Below, in pieces: positions 21,517 to 29,465 of a stretch of DNA of 33,708 bases (position 1 is its first letter; each line of letters opens with the position of its first letter). The DNA comes from Gemmatimonadales bacterium (GTDB lineage: Bacteria; Gemmatimonadota; Gemmatimonadetes; Longimicrobiales; Gaopeijiaceae). The position numbers and the translations under genes are program-made. The notes under the pieces are model-generated. The model had not been told where the DNA came from. It did no database searches and worked only from the letters and a program-made list of their open reading frames with translations. The stretch is from positions 1 through 33,708 of the forward strand of contig REED01000108.1 of the NCBI GenBank assembly GCA_007695225.1. Reading direction: 5' to 3'.

Positions 21517-24500
21517 ATGTCCCGTTCCATCCGCAACGTCCTCGTCGCGAACCGGGGGGAGATCGCGGTGCGGATCTTCCGCGCCTGCACCGAGCTGGGG
21601 ATCGACACCACCGCCCTCTACAGTTGGGAGGATCGCCTCAGCATCCATCGCTACAAGGCGGATCGGGCGTACCGGGTGGGGGAGCGAGGACGTCCGGTGG
21701 CCGCGTATCTGGACGGGGAGGCCATCGTGGAGCTGGCGCTCCGGAAGGGTGTGGATGCCATCCATCCCGGGTACGGTTTCCTGAGCGAGAACGCCGGTTT
21801 CGCCCGACGGTGCATGGAGGCGGGTCTCGCGTGGATCGGACCGCCTCCCGGGGTCATGGAGCTGTTGGGGGACAAGCTGTCGGCCCGAAGGGTGGCGCAG
21901 GACGCGGGAGTTCCCGTGGTCCCGGGTTCCCCCACGGCCGTGACCTCCCGGGAGGAGGCCCTGAACCTTGCCGAGCGCATCGGCTTCCCCGTGCTCATCA
22001 AGGCCGCCCACGGCGGAGGGGGGCGGGGGATGCGGGTGGTGCGGTCCGAGGGGGAACTGGGCGAGGCTCTGGATTCCGCCCGACGGGAGTCGGAGGCGGC
22101 ATTCGGGCATCCCGAGGTCTTCCTGGAGCGCTACGTCCAGAATCCCCGGCACATCGAGGTCCAGATCCTGGGCGACACCCACGGGAATCGGGTCCACCTC
22201 TTCGAGCGGGACTGTTCCGTGCAGCGCCGGCTCCAGAAGATCGTGGAGCTGGCCCCGGCCCCGAATCTGGATGAGGCGGTCCGGGAGAAGCTCTGCGCGT
22301 ACGCCCTCCGCCTGGCCAAAGCGGTTGATTATTCCAGCGTGGGAACGGTGGAGTTCCTGGTGGAGGAACGGGAGGGGGAGACCCGGATCTACTTCATCGA
22401 GGTCAATACCCGGATCCAGGTGGAGCACACCGTCACCGAGATGATCACGGGCCGGGATCTCATCCAGGCCATGATCCGGGTGGCCGAGGGGCACGCCCTC
22501 TCCGACCCGGAGATCGGGATCGCCGGTCAGGAGGCCGTCACCCGCTCGGGGCAGGCCATCCAGGCCCGGGTCACCACCGAGGACCCGGAGAACGACTTCG
22601 CGCCCGACTCGGGGCGGATCATCACCTACCGGTCCGCGGGCGGATTCGGGATCCGCATGGACTCGGGCATCGGGGGGTCCGGGGCGGAGGTGGTTCCCCA
22701 CTATGACAGCCTCCTCGTCAAGGTGTCCGCCCAGGGGCGGGACCTGGCGGACACCGCCCGGCGGCTGGGAAGGAGCCTGGCGGAGTTCAGGGTGCGGGGA
22801 GTGAAGACGAACCTCCCCTTCCTCCAGAACGTGATCCGACACCCCCGGTTCCTGGCGGGGACCACCGACACCCGCTTCATCGACGAGACCCCGGAACTCT
22901 TCGTCTATCCCCGCCGGCGCGACCGGGGGACCAAGGCGCTCCGGGCGCTGGGGGACATCACGGTGAACGGTCCGCCTGGAAGTCCGGTGCGCCATCCTCG
23001 CCCGGAGCCCCTCCTGGTTCCCAGGGCGCCGCACCGGGTGGGTGGAGTCCGGGTCCTTCCAGGGGACCCGCTCCCTGGAAAGGGGGAGGGGGGTGCCCCA
23101 CGGGGTCCCATCCAGGAGGAGCCGCCCCCGGAGTCCCCGGCCCACGCGGTGTTCCGCACCGAGGGGCCGGAGGGTCTCGGTCGCTGGCTTCGGGCCCAGG
23201 AGCGCCTCCTGGTGACGGATACCACCTTCCGGGACGCCCACCAGTCCCTTCTGGCCACCCGGGTTCGAACCCGGGACCTCCTGGAGATCGCCCCCGCCGC
23301 CGCCCACGCCATGCCGGGCCTCTTCTCCTGGGAGATGTGGGGCGGCGCCACCTTCGACGTGTGCATGCGCTTCCTTCTGGAGGATCCGTGGGACCGCCTG
23401 GCGGGGCTCCGGGAGCGGATTCCCGGGGGGCTCTTCCAGATGCTCCTCCGAGGGGCCAACGCAGTGGGCTACACCAACTATCCCGACAACGTGGTCCGGG
23501 CCTTCATCCAGGAGTCGGCCGGGGCGGGAATCGACATCTTCCGCATCTTCGATGCCCTCAACTACGTCCCGAACATGGAGCTGGCCATCGAGGAGGTGGC
23601 CCGGGCCGGAAAGGTGGCGGAGGCCTCCATCTGCTACACCGGTGACGTGCTGGCTCCCGGAGAGGACAAGTACACCCTGGCCTACTACGTGGGGCTGGCC
23701 AAGGAGCTGGAGGCTCGAGGCGCCCACATCCTGGCGGTGAAGGACATGGCCGGGCTCCTGAAGCCCCGCTCCGCCCGGGTCCTCATCCAGGCGCTCCGGG
23801 AGGAGGTGGGCCTTCCCATCCACCTCCACACCCATGACACGGCGGGCAACGGCGTGGCCATGTATCTCATGGCCGCGGAGGCCGGGGTGGACGCCATCGA
23901 CTGCGCCCTCTCCAGCATGGCGGGGCTCACCAGCCAGCCCTCCCTGAACGCGGTGGTGGCCGCCCTGAGGGGCGATCCCCGCTGTCCGGAGCTGGACCCG
24001 GATGCGCTGGAGGGTCTGGCCGATCACTGGGAGGTCCTCCGGGGCCTCTACCTCCCCTTCGAGTCAGGACTGAAGGCGGGGAGCACCGATGTCTACAACC
24101 ACGAGATCCCAGGGGGGCAGTACTCCAACCTCCGCCCCCGGGCCATCCAGTTGGGGCTGGGGGACCGATGGACCGAGGTGAAGCGGACCTACGAGCGGGT
24201 GAACCGGGAACTGGGGCGCCTCATCAAAGTGACGCCCACCAGCAAGGTGGTGGCCGATCTGGCCATGTTCCTGGTCCAGAACAACCTTACCTTCGAGGAG
24301 ATCTACGCCATGCACGAGGCCGGGGAGGAAGTGGACTTCCCCCGCTCCGTGGTGGACTTCTTCGCCGGCCTCCTGGGGCAGCCCCACGGGGGGTTTCCGG
24401 AGCGTCTCCAGCGCATCGTCCTGAAGGGGGCGGAGCCTTTGACGGTGAGGGCCGGGAGCACCCTTCCCGACTATGACTGGCAGGCCCATGACGGTGAACT

Positions 24501-25122
24501 GCGGGAGCTCCTGGAGCGGGAGCCCACCCAGCGGGACCGGATCTCCCACGCCCTCTACCCCGAGGTCTTCGCCGGGCTGGCCCGGACGATCGCCGAGTTC
24601 GGGGAGTACCAGATGCTGGAGACGGCCACCTTCCTCTATGGGATGCAGGTGGGGGAGGAGACCACGGTGGACATCGAAGAGGGGAAGACGCTGGTGATCC
24701 GCCTCATGGCCATCGGAGAGGTGGAGGACGATGGGACCCGGCGCCTCTACTTCGAGTTGAACGGCCAGCCCCGGGAGGTGGACATCCTGGACCGGTCCGC
24801 AGAACTGGATATCGCCGGGCGTCCCCGGGCGGATCGGGCCATCCCCGGAGAAGTGGGCGCCCCCATGCCCGGGAAGGTGGTGTCGGTGTCGGTCTCGGCG
24901 GGGGATCGGGTGGCCCGGGGCGATACCCTTCTGGTCACCGAAGCGATGAAGATGGAGACCTCCGTGACGGCGCCGGTGGGAGGGGTGGTGTCGGCGGTGG
25001 AGGTGGAGGTGGGGGAGAGCGTGGGAGCGGGAGATCGGGTTGTGCGCATCGAGGAAGAGGCGCCGGTCGGGGATCCGGCTACCCCCCCGTCTCCCGGAGC
25101 ATCACCAGGGGAGTCTCCCTGA
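21517..25122 (+). CDS. pyc: Pyruvate carboxylase
   Basis: 1201 residues, biotin enzyme making oxaloacetate from pyruvate, bicarbonate and ATP. Domain order is biotin carboxylase (1 to about 460: VLVANRGEIAVRIFRA, KAAHGGGGRGMRVV, FIEVNTRIQVEHTVTE), carboxyltransferase (about 560-860: TTFRDAHQSLLATRV, EMWGGATFDV, AVKDMAGLLKP with the metal-site Lys, HTHDTAGNG), allosteric/linker region, and biotinyl domain with the EAMKMET Lys near 1145. It is slightly longer than the usual 1150 because of a Pro/Gly-rich linker at about 490-560. The start ATG 21517 has AGGAGG at 21507-21512. It follows thrABC and may feed oxaloacetate to aspartate. The 3' end overlaps the convergent permease gene by 44 bases. 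Confidence 0.95.
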   Translation: MSRSIRNVLVANRGEIAVRIFRACTELGIDTTALYSWEDRLSIHRYKADRAYRVGERGRPVAAYLDGEAIVELALRKGVDAIHPGYGFLSENAGFARRCMEAGLAWIGPPPGVMELLGDKLSARRVAQDAGVPVVPGSPTAVTSREEALNLAERIGFPVLIKAAHGGGGRGMRVVRSEGELGEALDSARRESEAAFGHPEVFLERYVQNPRHIEVQILGDTHGNRVHLFERDCSVQRRLQKIVELAPAPNLDEAVREKLCAYALRLAKAVDYSSVGTVEFLVEEREGETRIYFIEVNTRIQVEHTVTEMITGRDLIQAMIRVAEGHALSDPEIGIAGQEAVTRSGQAIQARVTTEDPENDFAPDSGRIITYRSAGGFGIRMDSGIGGSGAEVVPHYDSLLVKVSAQGRDLADTARRLGRSLAEFRVRGVKTNLPFLQNVIRHPRFLAGTTDTRFIDETPELFVYPRRRDRGTKALRALGDITVNGPPGSPVRHPRPEPLLVPRAPHRVGGVRVLPGDPLPGKGEGGAPRGPIQEEPPPESPAHAVFRTEGPEGLGRWLRAQERLLVTDTTFRDAHQSLLATRVRTRDLLEIAPAAAHAMPGLFSWEMWGGATFDVCMRFLLEDPWDRLAGLRERIPGGLFQMLLRGANAVGYTNYPDNVVRAFIQESAGAGIDIFRIFDALNYVPNMELAIEEVARAGKVAEASICYTGDVLAPGEDKYTLAYYVGLAKELEARGAHILAVKDMAGLLKPRSARVLIQALREEVGLPIHLHTHDTAGNGVAMYLMAAEAGVDAIDCALSSMAGLTSQPSLNAVVAALRGDPRCPELDPDALEGLADHWEVLRGLYLPFESGLKAGSTDVYNHEIPGGQYSNLRPRAIQLGLGDRWTEVKRTYERVNRELGRLIKVTPTSKVVADLAMFLVQNNLTFEEIYAMHEAGEEVDFPRSVVDFFAGLLGQPHGGFPERLQRIVLKGAEPLTVRAGSTLPDYDWQAHDGELRELLEREPTQRDRISHALYPEVFAGLARTIAEFGEYQMLETATFLYGMQVGEETTVDIEEGKTLVIRLMAIGEVEDDGTRRLYFELNGQPREVDILDRSAELDIAGRPRADRAIPGEVGAPMPGKVVSVSVSAGDRVARGDTLLVTEAMKMETSVTAPVGGVVSAVEVEVGESVGAGDRVVRIEEEAPVGDPATPPSPGASPGESP

Positions 25123-27631
25123 GGACGGGACCGCTGACGCTCCATCCCGCCAGCACCGTGAGCCCCACCAGCCCCACCCAGAGCCCCGCCAGCGTGGTGA
25201 AGGAGAGGGACGCGGAGGTGTCGAAGACCAGGGCCAGCGCCAGCGCGCCCCCCCCGGCGCCCAGGAGGAGGCCCGAGGTGGCGCCCACCGCTCCCAGCAC
25301 AACGTATTCCGAAAGGAGGGCCCCCCGGATGGTCCGACTTCCGGCGCCCAGCGTCTTCAGGAGGGCGCTCTCCCGCCTCCGGCGGAACCGGCCCGAGAGA
25401 AGGGCCGCGAAGAGGACCAGGAAGCCGGCGACGACGGCGAAGGCGGAGAGGGCCCGGAGGACCCGGATCACCTGTCCGGAGATCCGCTCCACCGTCTCCC
25501 GGATCACCGAGATATCCAGGAAGGAGAGGTTGGGAGCCTGGGCCAGGAGGGTATTCTGGAGCCGGCCCGCCGACTCCGGATCCATGGCGGGGACCAGGCC
25601 CACGTAGGTCACGGGGGCGCCGTCCAGGGCCCCGGGCTCGAACACGGCGTAGAAGTTGGGCCGGAAGGATGCCCAGTCCACGCGCCGGAGGGAGGTGACC
25701 ACCGAGGTGAGGGGCCGTCCCTGGACATCCCAGACGATCTCGTCGCCGACCCCCACGCCGAGCTCGGCGGCGATCTCCTCTTCCATGGACACCCGCACCG
25801 CGCCCGCCGCCACCTGGCGGGCCACGCCTTCCGGGTCCTCCTCCCCCCACCAGCGTCCCGCCGTCATCCGCTCGGTGTCGGAGAGCTCGTCGCGCCAGGT
25901 GTTCCGGAACACCCTCCGGGCCATCCATCCCTGGACCTCCCGGGCCTGAGCCAGCTCCTCCACCGGGACGCCGCGCAGGGAGGCGAGGCGGGCCGGGGCC
26001 AGGGGAATGAGGTGGGTGGCCGCGCCCTCCCGGGCCAGGAGTTCCTCGATGGGCGCCCGCTGATCCTCCTGGATGTCGAATAGGAGGAGGGAGGGCTCTC
26101 CCCCATCGAGATTCAGGGAAAGGCTGGCCCGGAGGCCGCCCTCCACCACCAGGAGCGCTCCCAGGAGGAAGGCCCCGAAGCCCAGCGCCGTGAGCACCGC
26201 CGACGTCTGGTTTCCGGGGCGGAAGAGGCCGGCGATTCCCTGCCGGAGGGGGAAGGGAGCGTCTGCCGGGAGGAGCTTCCGGGCCGCCCGGGCCAGTCCG
26301 GCGGCCAGGAGGCCCAGGGTAACGAGAACACCCAGCAGGGCTCCCGCGAAGACGAGTCCGGACCGAACCCCGCCGGTCTGCAGGGCGGAGAGGGCGAAGA
26401 GGGTCACCGCCAGGCCGGCGGCCACCACGACCCGGGGGAGGGTCTGCCGGAGTTCCCCGGCATCCACCTGGGCGCGAAGGGCGGCCAGGGGCGGGATCTC
26501 CCGGACCCGGAGGAGGGGAAGGAGGGCGAAGAGGAAGGCGGTCCACGTTCCCACCGCCAGTCCGGCCAGGAGGGTCCAGGGGCGGAGCCGGGGGTTCAAC
26601 TGGAAGGGGAGCACCCCCTCCAGGAGCGCCGGGAGGGCGAACTGGAGGGTGACCCCCAGCGCGATGCCCAGGAGCGCACCGGCGAGTCCCAGCGCCACGG
26701 CCTGCAGGAGGTAGACCTGGAACACGACCCGCTGCGGGGCGCCCAGGCAGCGGAGGACGGCCACCGAGGGGATCCGGTCCTGGACATAGACATGGACGGC
26801 GCTGGCCACCCCGATGCCTCCCAGGAGGAGGGCCATGAGTCCCACCAGTCCCAGGAACCGGGCCAGGTTCCGGAACCCATCGGCCAGGGCCTCGGCCTCG
26901 GCCCGGGCGGTGCGGACGCCCACCCCGGGACCGGAAAGGGACTCGCGCAGCTCCCGCGCCACCCGGTCCGGGTCCTGGTCCGCCGGGAGGAGGAGGAAGG
27001 CGCGATACTGGGCCAGGCTCCCGAAGGTGAGAAGGCCGGTCCCGGGAAGGTCGTCCAGGGAGATGAAGATGGGCGGACCCACGATGGTCTGGACCCCCAG
27101 GTCCACCGGAAGGCCCCGGACGGTCCCGCCGACCTCAAATACGGCCTCTCCGATCCGGAGCGTATCGCCCTGTCCGACCGCCAGTTGCGACAACACCTGA
27201 CCGTCCGCGACTGCGGTCCCGCCGCCGGCGAATCGGGTCCAGCTTCCCCGGGGTTCGTCCACCACCGACCCCACCAGGGGGAAGGCTCCGTCCACCGCGT
27301 TCACCTGGAGGAGGCGGTTCCGCCCCGATTCCGGCGCCTGGACCACCGACGCCAGGGTGACCACCCGGGCCACCACGGCGCCTGACGCCGCCAGGCTGTC
27401 CAGGCGGGCCTCCAGTTCGGCGTCGAAGGGAGACGAGGACTGGAGGCGGAGGTCTCCGCCCAGGAGCTGCCGGGCTTCCCCCCGGGCGGCGTCGGCGGCG
27501 TCCTGCTGGAAGGCGTGGAGTCCGGTGAGGGCGCCCACACCCAGCGCCACAGCCCCCATGAAGACCCCCAGGCGGCGAACCCCGGCCCGCCCCTCCCGCC
27601 AGGCCAGGCGAAAAGGCAGCCAGGGTCTCAC
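25079..27631 (-). CDS. ybbP: FtsX-like ABC transporter permease (YbbP-like)
   Basis: 850 residues, close to E. coli YbbP (804). One N-terminal membrane helix and a large periplasmic domain (about 45-250) are followed by a helix bundle (about 255-490), a second periplasmic domain and a final three-helix bundle (about 725-850) carrying SGRFRRRRESALLKTLGAGSRTI, the FtsX/MacB-type coupling segment. Such permeases do not form a classic import pore but move or release envelope lipids and lipoproteins. The start GTG 27631 overlaps the ATPase stop as GTGA. With the ATPase and divergent esterase it reproduces the tesA-ybbA-ybbP locus. The last 44 bases overlap the pyruvate carboxylase gene tail to tail. 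Confidence 0.85.
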   Translation of the reverse strand: MRPWLPFRLAWREGRAGVRRLGVFMGAVALGVGALTGLHAFQQDAADAARGEARQLLGGDLRLQSSSPFDAELEARLDSLAASGAVVARVVTLASVVQAPESGRNRLLQVNAVDGAFPLVGSVVDEPRGSWTRFAGGGTAVADGQVLSQLAVGQGDTLRIGEAVFEVGGTVRGLPVDLGVQTIVGPPIFISLDDLPGTGLLTFGSLAQYRAFLLLPADQDPDRVARELRESLSGPGVGVRTARAEAEALADGFRNLARFLGLVGLMALLLGGIGVASAVHVYVQDRIPSVAVLRCLGAPQRVVFQVYLLQAVALGLAGALLGIALGVTLQFALPALLEGVLPFQLNPRLRPWTLLAGLAVGTWTAFLFALLPLLRVREIPPLAALRAQVDAGELRQTLPRVVVAAGLAVTLFALSALQTGGVRSGLVFAGALLGVLVTLGLLAAGLARAARKLLPADAPFPLRQGIAGLFRPGNQTSAVLTALGFGAFLLGALLVVEGGLRASLSLNLDGGEPSLLLFDIQEDQRAPIEELLAREGAATHLIPLAPARLASLRGVPVEELAQAREVQGWMARRVFRNTWRDELSDTERMTAGRWWGEEDPEGVARQVAAGAVRVSMEEEIAAELGVGVGDEIVWDVQGRPLTSVVTSLRRVDWASFRPNFYAVFEPGALDGAPVTYVGLVPAMDPESAGRLQNTLLAQAPNLSFLDISVIRETVERISGQVIRVLRALSAFAVVAGFLVLFAALLSGRFRRRRESALLKTLGAGSRTIRGALLSEYVVLGAVGATSGLLLGAGGGALALALVFDTSASLSFTTLAGLWVGLVGLTVLAGWSVSGPVLRETPLVMLRETGG

Positions 27632-28323
27632 ACCGCCACCCGATCCTCGGCCAGGACGCCGGAGGCGATGCGGAAGATCCGGTTGGCCCGGGCCGCCAGC
27701 TCCAGGTCGTGGGTCACCAGGATGAGGGTCGTCTCCACCTCCTGGTTCAGCTCCTCCAGGAGGGCCACGATGCGGGCGCCGGTCTCCCGGTCCAGGTTCC
27801 CGGTGGGCTCATCGGCGAAGAGGACCCCGGGACGGGTGACGAAGGCCCGGGCCAGGGCGACGCGCTGCTGCTCCCCCCCGGAAAGCTGGCTGGGGTAGTG
27901 ATGCCTCCGGTCTCCCAGCCCGACCCGCTCCAGGAGGGCGGCGGCCCGGGCCCGGACGTCCCGCCCCGAGAGTTTTCGCCCCTCGGGGGAGAGTTCCAGG
28001 GGGACCTGGACGTTCTCCTGGGCCGTGAGCGCGGGGAGGAGGTGGAAGGTCTGGAAGACGAAGCCCACGTGCCGGGCCCGAAACCCTGCGCGGGCTTCTT
28101 CGGTAAGACCGGTGATGTCGGTGTCTCCGATGCGCACCGTTCCCCGGGTGGGGTGATCCAGTCCGGCCATGATTCCCAGGAGGGTGGTCTTCCCGGACCC
28201 CGAGGGCCCCAGGATGGCCGCCACCTCCCGGGCCTCCACCGCCAGATTCACCCCCTTCAGGACCCGGAGGGGCCGACCTCCGCTCAGGTAGTCCTTCTCT
28301 ATCCCAGTGAGTTGAATGCGCAT
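27628..28323 (-). CDS. ybbA: ABC transporter ATP-binding protein (YbbA/LolD-like)
   Basis: 231 residues. Walker A GPSGSGKT (39-46), Q-loop FQTFHLLP (90-97), signature LSGGEQQR (147-154), Walker B VLFADEP (167-173) followed by TGNLD, and H-loop His205 are all present. The FADEPTGNLD wording is typical of the LolD/MacB/YbbA/FtsE group that partners FtsX-like permeases. ATG 28323 is the only start that preserves the first beta-strand. That start lies 8 bases inside the divergent esterase gene, so its promoter and ribosome site must be in the esterase coding sequence. No good Shine-Dalgarno sequence is evident. Confidence 0.87.
   Translation of the reverse strand: MRIQLTGIEKDYLSGGRPLRVLKGVNLAVEAREVAAILGPSGSGKTTLLGIMAGLDHPTRGTVRIGDTDITGLTEEARAGFRARHVGFVFQTFHLLPALTAQENVQVPLELSPEGRKLSGRDVRARAAALLERVGLGDRRHHYPSQLSGGEQQRVALARAFVTRPGVLFADEPTGNLDRETGARIVALLEELNQEVETTLILVTHDLELAARANRIFRIASGVLAEDRVAV
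28316..28323. promoter_or_regulatory. Shared 8-bp palindrome holding two divergent start codons
   Basis: ATGCGCAT is its own reverse complement. Read on the plus strand its first three bases start the esterase, and read on the minus strand its first three bases start the ATPase gene. Both assignments rest on protein boundaries: a lipoprotein signal on one side and the ABC first strand on the other. Confidence 0.75.
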
Positions 28324-29116
28324 CCGATCCCGTTGGTTCTTCCTCGCCGCGACCCTGGTCCTCCCGGTCGCCTGCTCTCCGGCCCCGGCCCCGGATGGGC
28401 AGGAGGACGCTCTGGAACCCCCTGCGGCGGTGGAAGGATCCGGGGAACGATCCGGGGAAGGGAGGCAGGAAGCGGGTCCAGCGCTGGGTGCGGAGCCGGC
28501 CTCGGAACCTCCGCCCCTGGTCCTCTTTGTGGGAACCAGCCTCACCGAAGGGCTTGGACTTCCCGACCCGAGCCGGGAGGCCTGGCCGGCCCGGGTGGAG
28601 CGCCGGGCCCGGGACGAGGGGTTGGACCTCCGCTTCCGGAACGCCGGGCTCAGCGGGGAGACCAGTGCCGGGGCCCTCCGGCGCATCGACTGGGTGATGG
28701 ATGAGTCGCCGGCCATCCTGGTCCTGGAGACCGGGGCGAACGATGGCCTCCGGGGGCTCTCCGTGGAGCAACTGGAGGCGAATCTGGACGCCATTCTGGC
28801 CCGGGTCCGGGAGATGGCTCCAGAGGCCCGGGTGGTGGTGGCGGGGATGGAGGCGCCCCCGAACCTGGGCTCCGGCTATGCCGAGGCCTTCCGGGAGGCC
28901 TACCCCCAGGCGGCGCGGCGATGGGAGACGGAGTTCATTCCCTTCCTCCTGGATGGGGTGGCGGGGAATCCGCGTCTCAACCAGGCCGATGGGATCCACC
29001 CCACCGCCGAGGGCCATGACCGGATGGCCGAGGTGGCCTGGCCGATCCTGGGGCCTCTCCTCCGGGAGGTGGCGGAGAAGAGGTCAAGCGACGTGCCGGC
29101 CGGCTCGGGCGGCTGA
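28316..29116 (+). CDS. tesA: SGNH/GDSL esterase, predicted lipoprotein (TesA-like)
   Basis: 266 residues. The first 20 form a lipoprotein signal (lipobox LPVAC, Cys20), followed by a Pro/Glu/Gly linker to about residue 66. The catalytic blocks are VGTSLTEGLGL (nucleophile Ser75; the usual GDS is GTS here), NAGLSGETSAG (oxyanion Gly114), ETGANDGLRG (Asn142) and DGIHPTAEGH (Asp225 and His228). This matches TesA/arylesterase-type hydrolases that cleave acyl-CoA or lysophospholipid-like esters. E. coli TesA is soluble and periplasmic, so a lipoprotein form is a difference. It is divergent from the ybbA-like gene with overlapping starts. A strong terminator lies 276 bases downstream. Confidence 0.85.
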   Translation: MRIRSRWFFLAATLVLPVACSPAPAPDGQEDALEPPAAVEGSGERSGEGRQEAGPALGAEPASEPPPLVLFVGTSLTEGLGLPDPSREAWPARVERRARDEGLDLRFRNAGLSGETSAGALRRIDWVMDESPAILVLETGANDGLRGLSVEQLEANLDAILARVREMAPEARVVVAGMEAPPNLGSGYAEAFREAYPQAARRWETEFIPFLLDGVAGNPRLNQADGIHPTAEGHDRMAEVAWPILGPLLREVAEKRSSDVPAGSGG

Positions 29117-29167
29117 GGGGAGGCGAGGGGAGGTTGGGGGGGGGCGCAGAAGGGGTCGCCACGGGGG

Positions 29168-29173
29168 TTGACA
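29168..29173 (+). promoter_or_regulatory. Consensus -35 box, candidate promoter of the susC leader
   Basis: A perfect TTGACA sits inside an inverted repeat GGGGT/ACCCC (29164-29168 with 29176-29180). The region 16-18 bases downstream gives only a poor -10. If used, the transcript would include the small Cys/Met-rich frame and the terminator before susC. It lies 51 bases after the esterase stop. Confidence 0.3.
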
Positions 29174-29259
29174 TGACCCCACCCTTTCCCACAGACTCGT
29201 GGCCCGCTCCCCGGGGCATCCCGTCCCGGAGCCGGAAGTCAAACGAACACGAGGTCCAC

Positions 29260-29361
29260 GTGCACACCCTTCGCAGCATGATGATGTGTTGTCGCACCAT
29301 GTGCGGTTCTCCTCAGGGGGAAGCCGTGGGGTGCGCACACGCTCATGTGATGCGCAGATGA
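29260..29361 (+). CDS. Candidate Cys/Met-rich leader peptide upstream of susC
   Basis: 33-codon frame starting at GTG 29260, with a GAGG site 5 bases before it (or at ATG 29278, 27 codons). It runs through three consecutive Met codons (29278-29286), two consecutive Cys codons TGT TGT (29287-29292), Met-Cys at 29299-29304, another Cys at 29332, and stops at 29359-29361. Four Cys and five internal Met in so short a peptide is far above background. The frame covers the 5' strand of a sequence that can pair with the terminator before susC (29312-29333). Tandem codons for one amino acid beside such a switch are the mark of ribosome-mediated attenuation. No homologue is recognised, so translation is unproven. 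Confidence 0.45.
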   Translation: MHTLRSMMMCCRTMCGSPQGEAVGCAHAHVMRR

Positions 29362-29411
29362 TGTGATCGCGGACTGACGGTTCGCTCCTTCACCCCCGGC
29401 CCTCTCCTGAG
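29305..29411 (+). promoter_or_regulatory. Candidate antiterminator/anti-antiterminator switch before susC
   Basis: Segment 29312-29333 can pair with 29391-29411: CTCAGG with CCTGAG, then G-U/G-C/G-U pairs, two mismatches, GCCG with CGGC, one bulged T, and GGGGTG with CACCCC (19 pairs in total). This would use up the 5' arm of the terminator. A competing hairpin (29305-29312 with 29317-29325, loop TCAG) would hide the same segment. A ribosome halted at the Cys codon 29302-29304 would cover the 5' arm of that hairpin and leave the antiterminator core free. Confidence 0.45.
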
Positions 29412-29434
29412 ACGAGAGGGCCGGGGGTTTTTTT
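29393..29434 (+). terminator. Strong intrinsic terminator 31 bases before susC
   Basis: CCCCCGGCCCTCTC (29393-29406) pairs perfectly with GAGAGGGCCGGGGG (29414-29427) over 14 bp around a 7-base loop, followed by seven T residues (29428-29434). It is the clearest rho-independent terminator in the window. It may end the esterase transcript, control readthrough into susC/susD, or both. The 31 bases left before the susC ATG contain a TATACC but no fitting -35, which favours readthrough control. Confidence 0.92.
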
Positions 29435-29465
29435 GTGCCTATACCACCCATTTCCGGACGCGACC

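Noticed and set aside
23258..23275. Perfect 18-bp palindrome CCCGGGTTCGAACCCGGG resembling a tRNA T-arm
   Set aside because: It lies in frame within the conserved carboxyltransferase domain of pyruvate carboxylase (TRVRTRD), and no acceptor, D or anticodon arm can be formed around it.
20764..24027. Very long open frame on the minus strand (over 1000 codons) opposite thrC and pyc
   Set aside because: It is antisense to two strongly recognisable enzymes, has a Pro/Gly/His-rich composition typical of GC-rich shadow frames and shows no domain.
24747..26546. Long minus-strand frame covering the pyc end and part of the permease
   Set aside because: It is out of frame with the permease, Gly/Pro/Arg-rich and without motifs.
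29440..29445. TATACC as a -10 box for susC
   Set aside because: No usable -35 lies at 16-18 bases upstream, because that position falls in the GC stem of the terminator.
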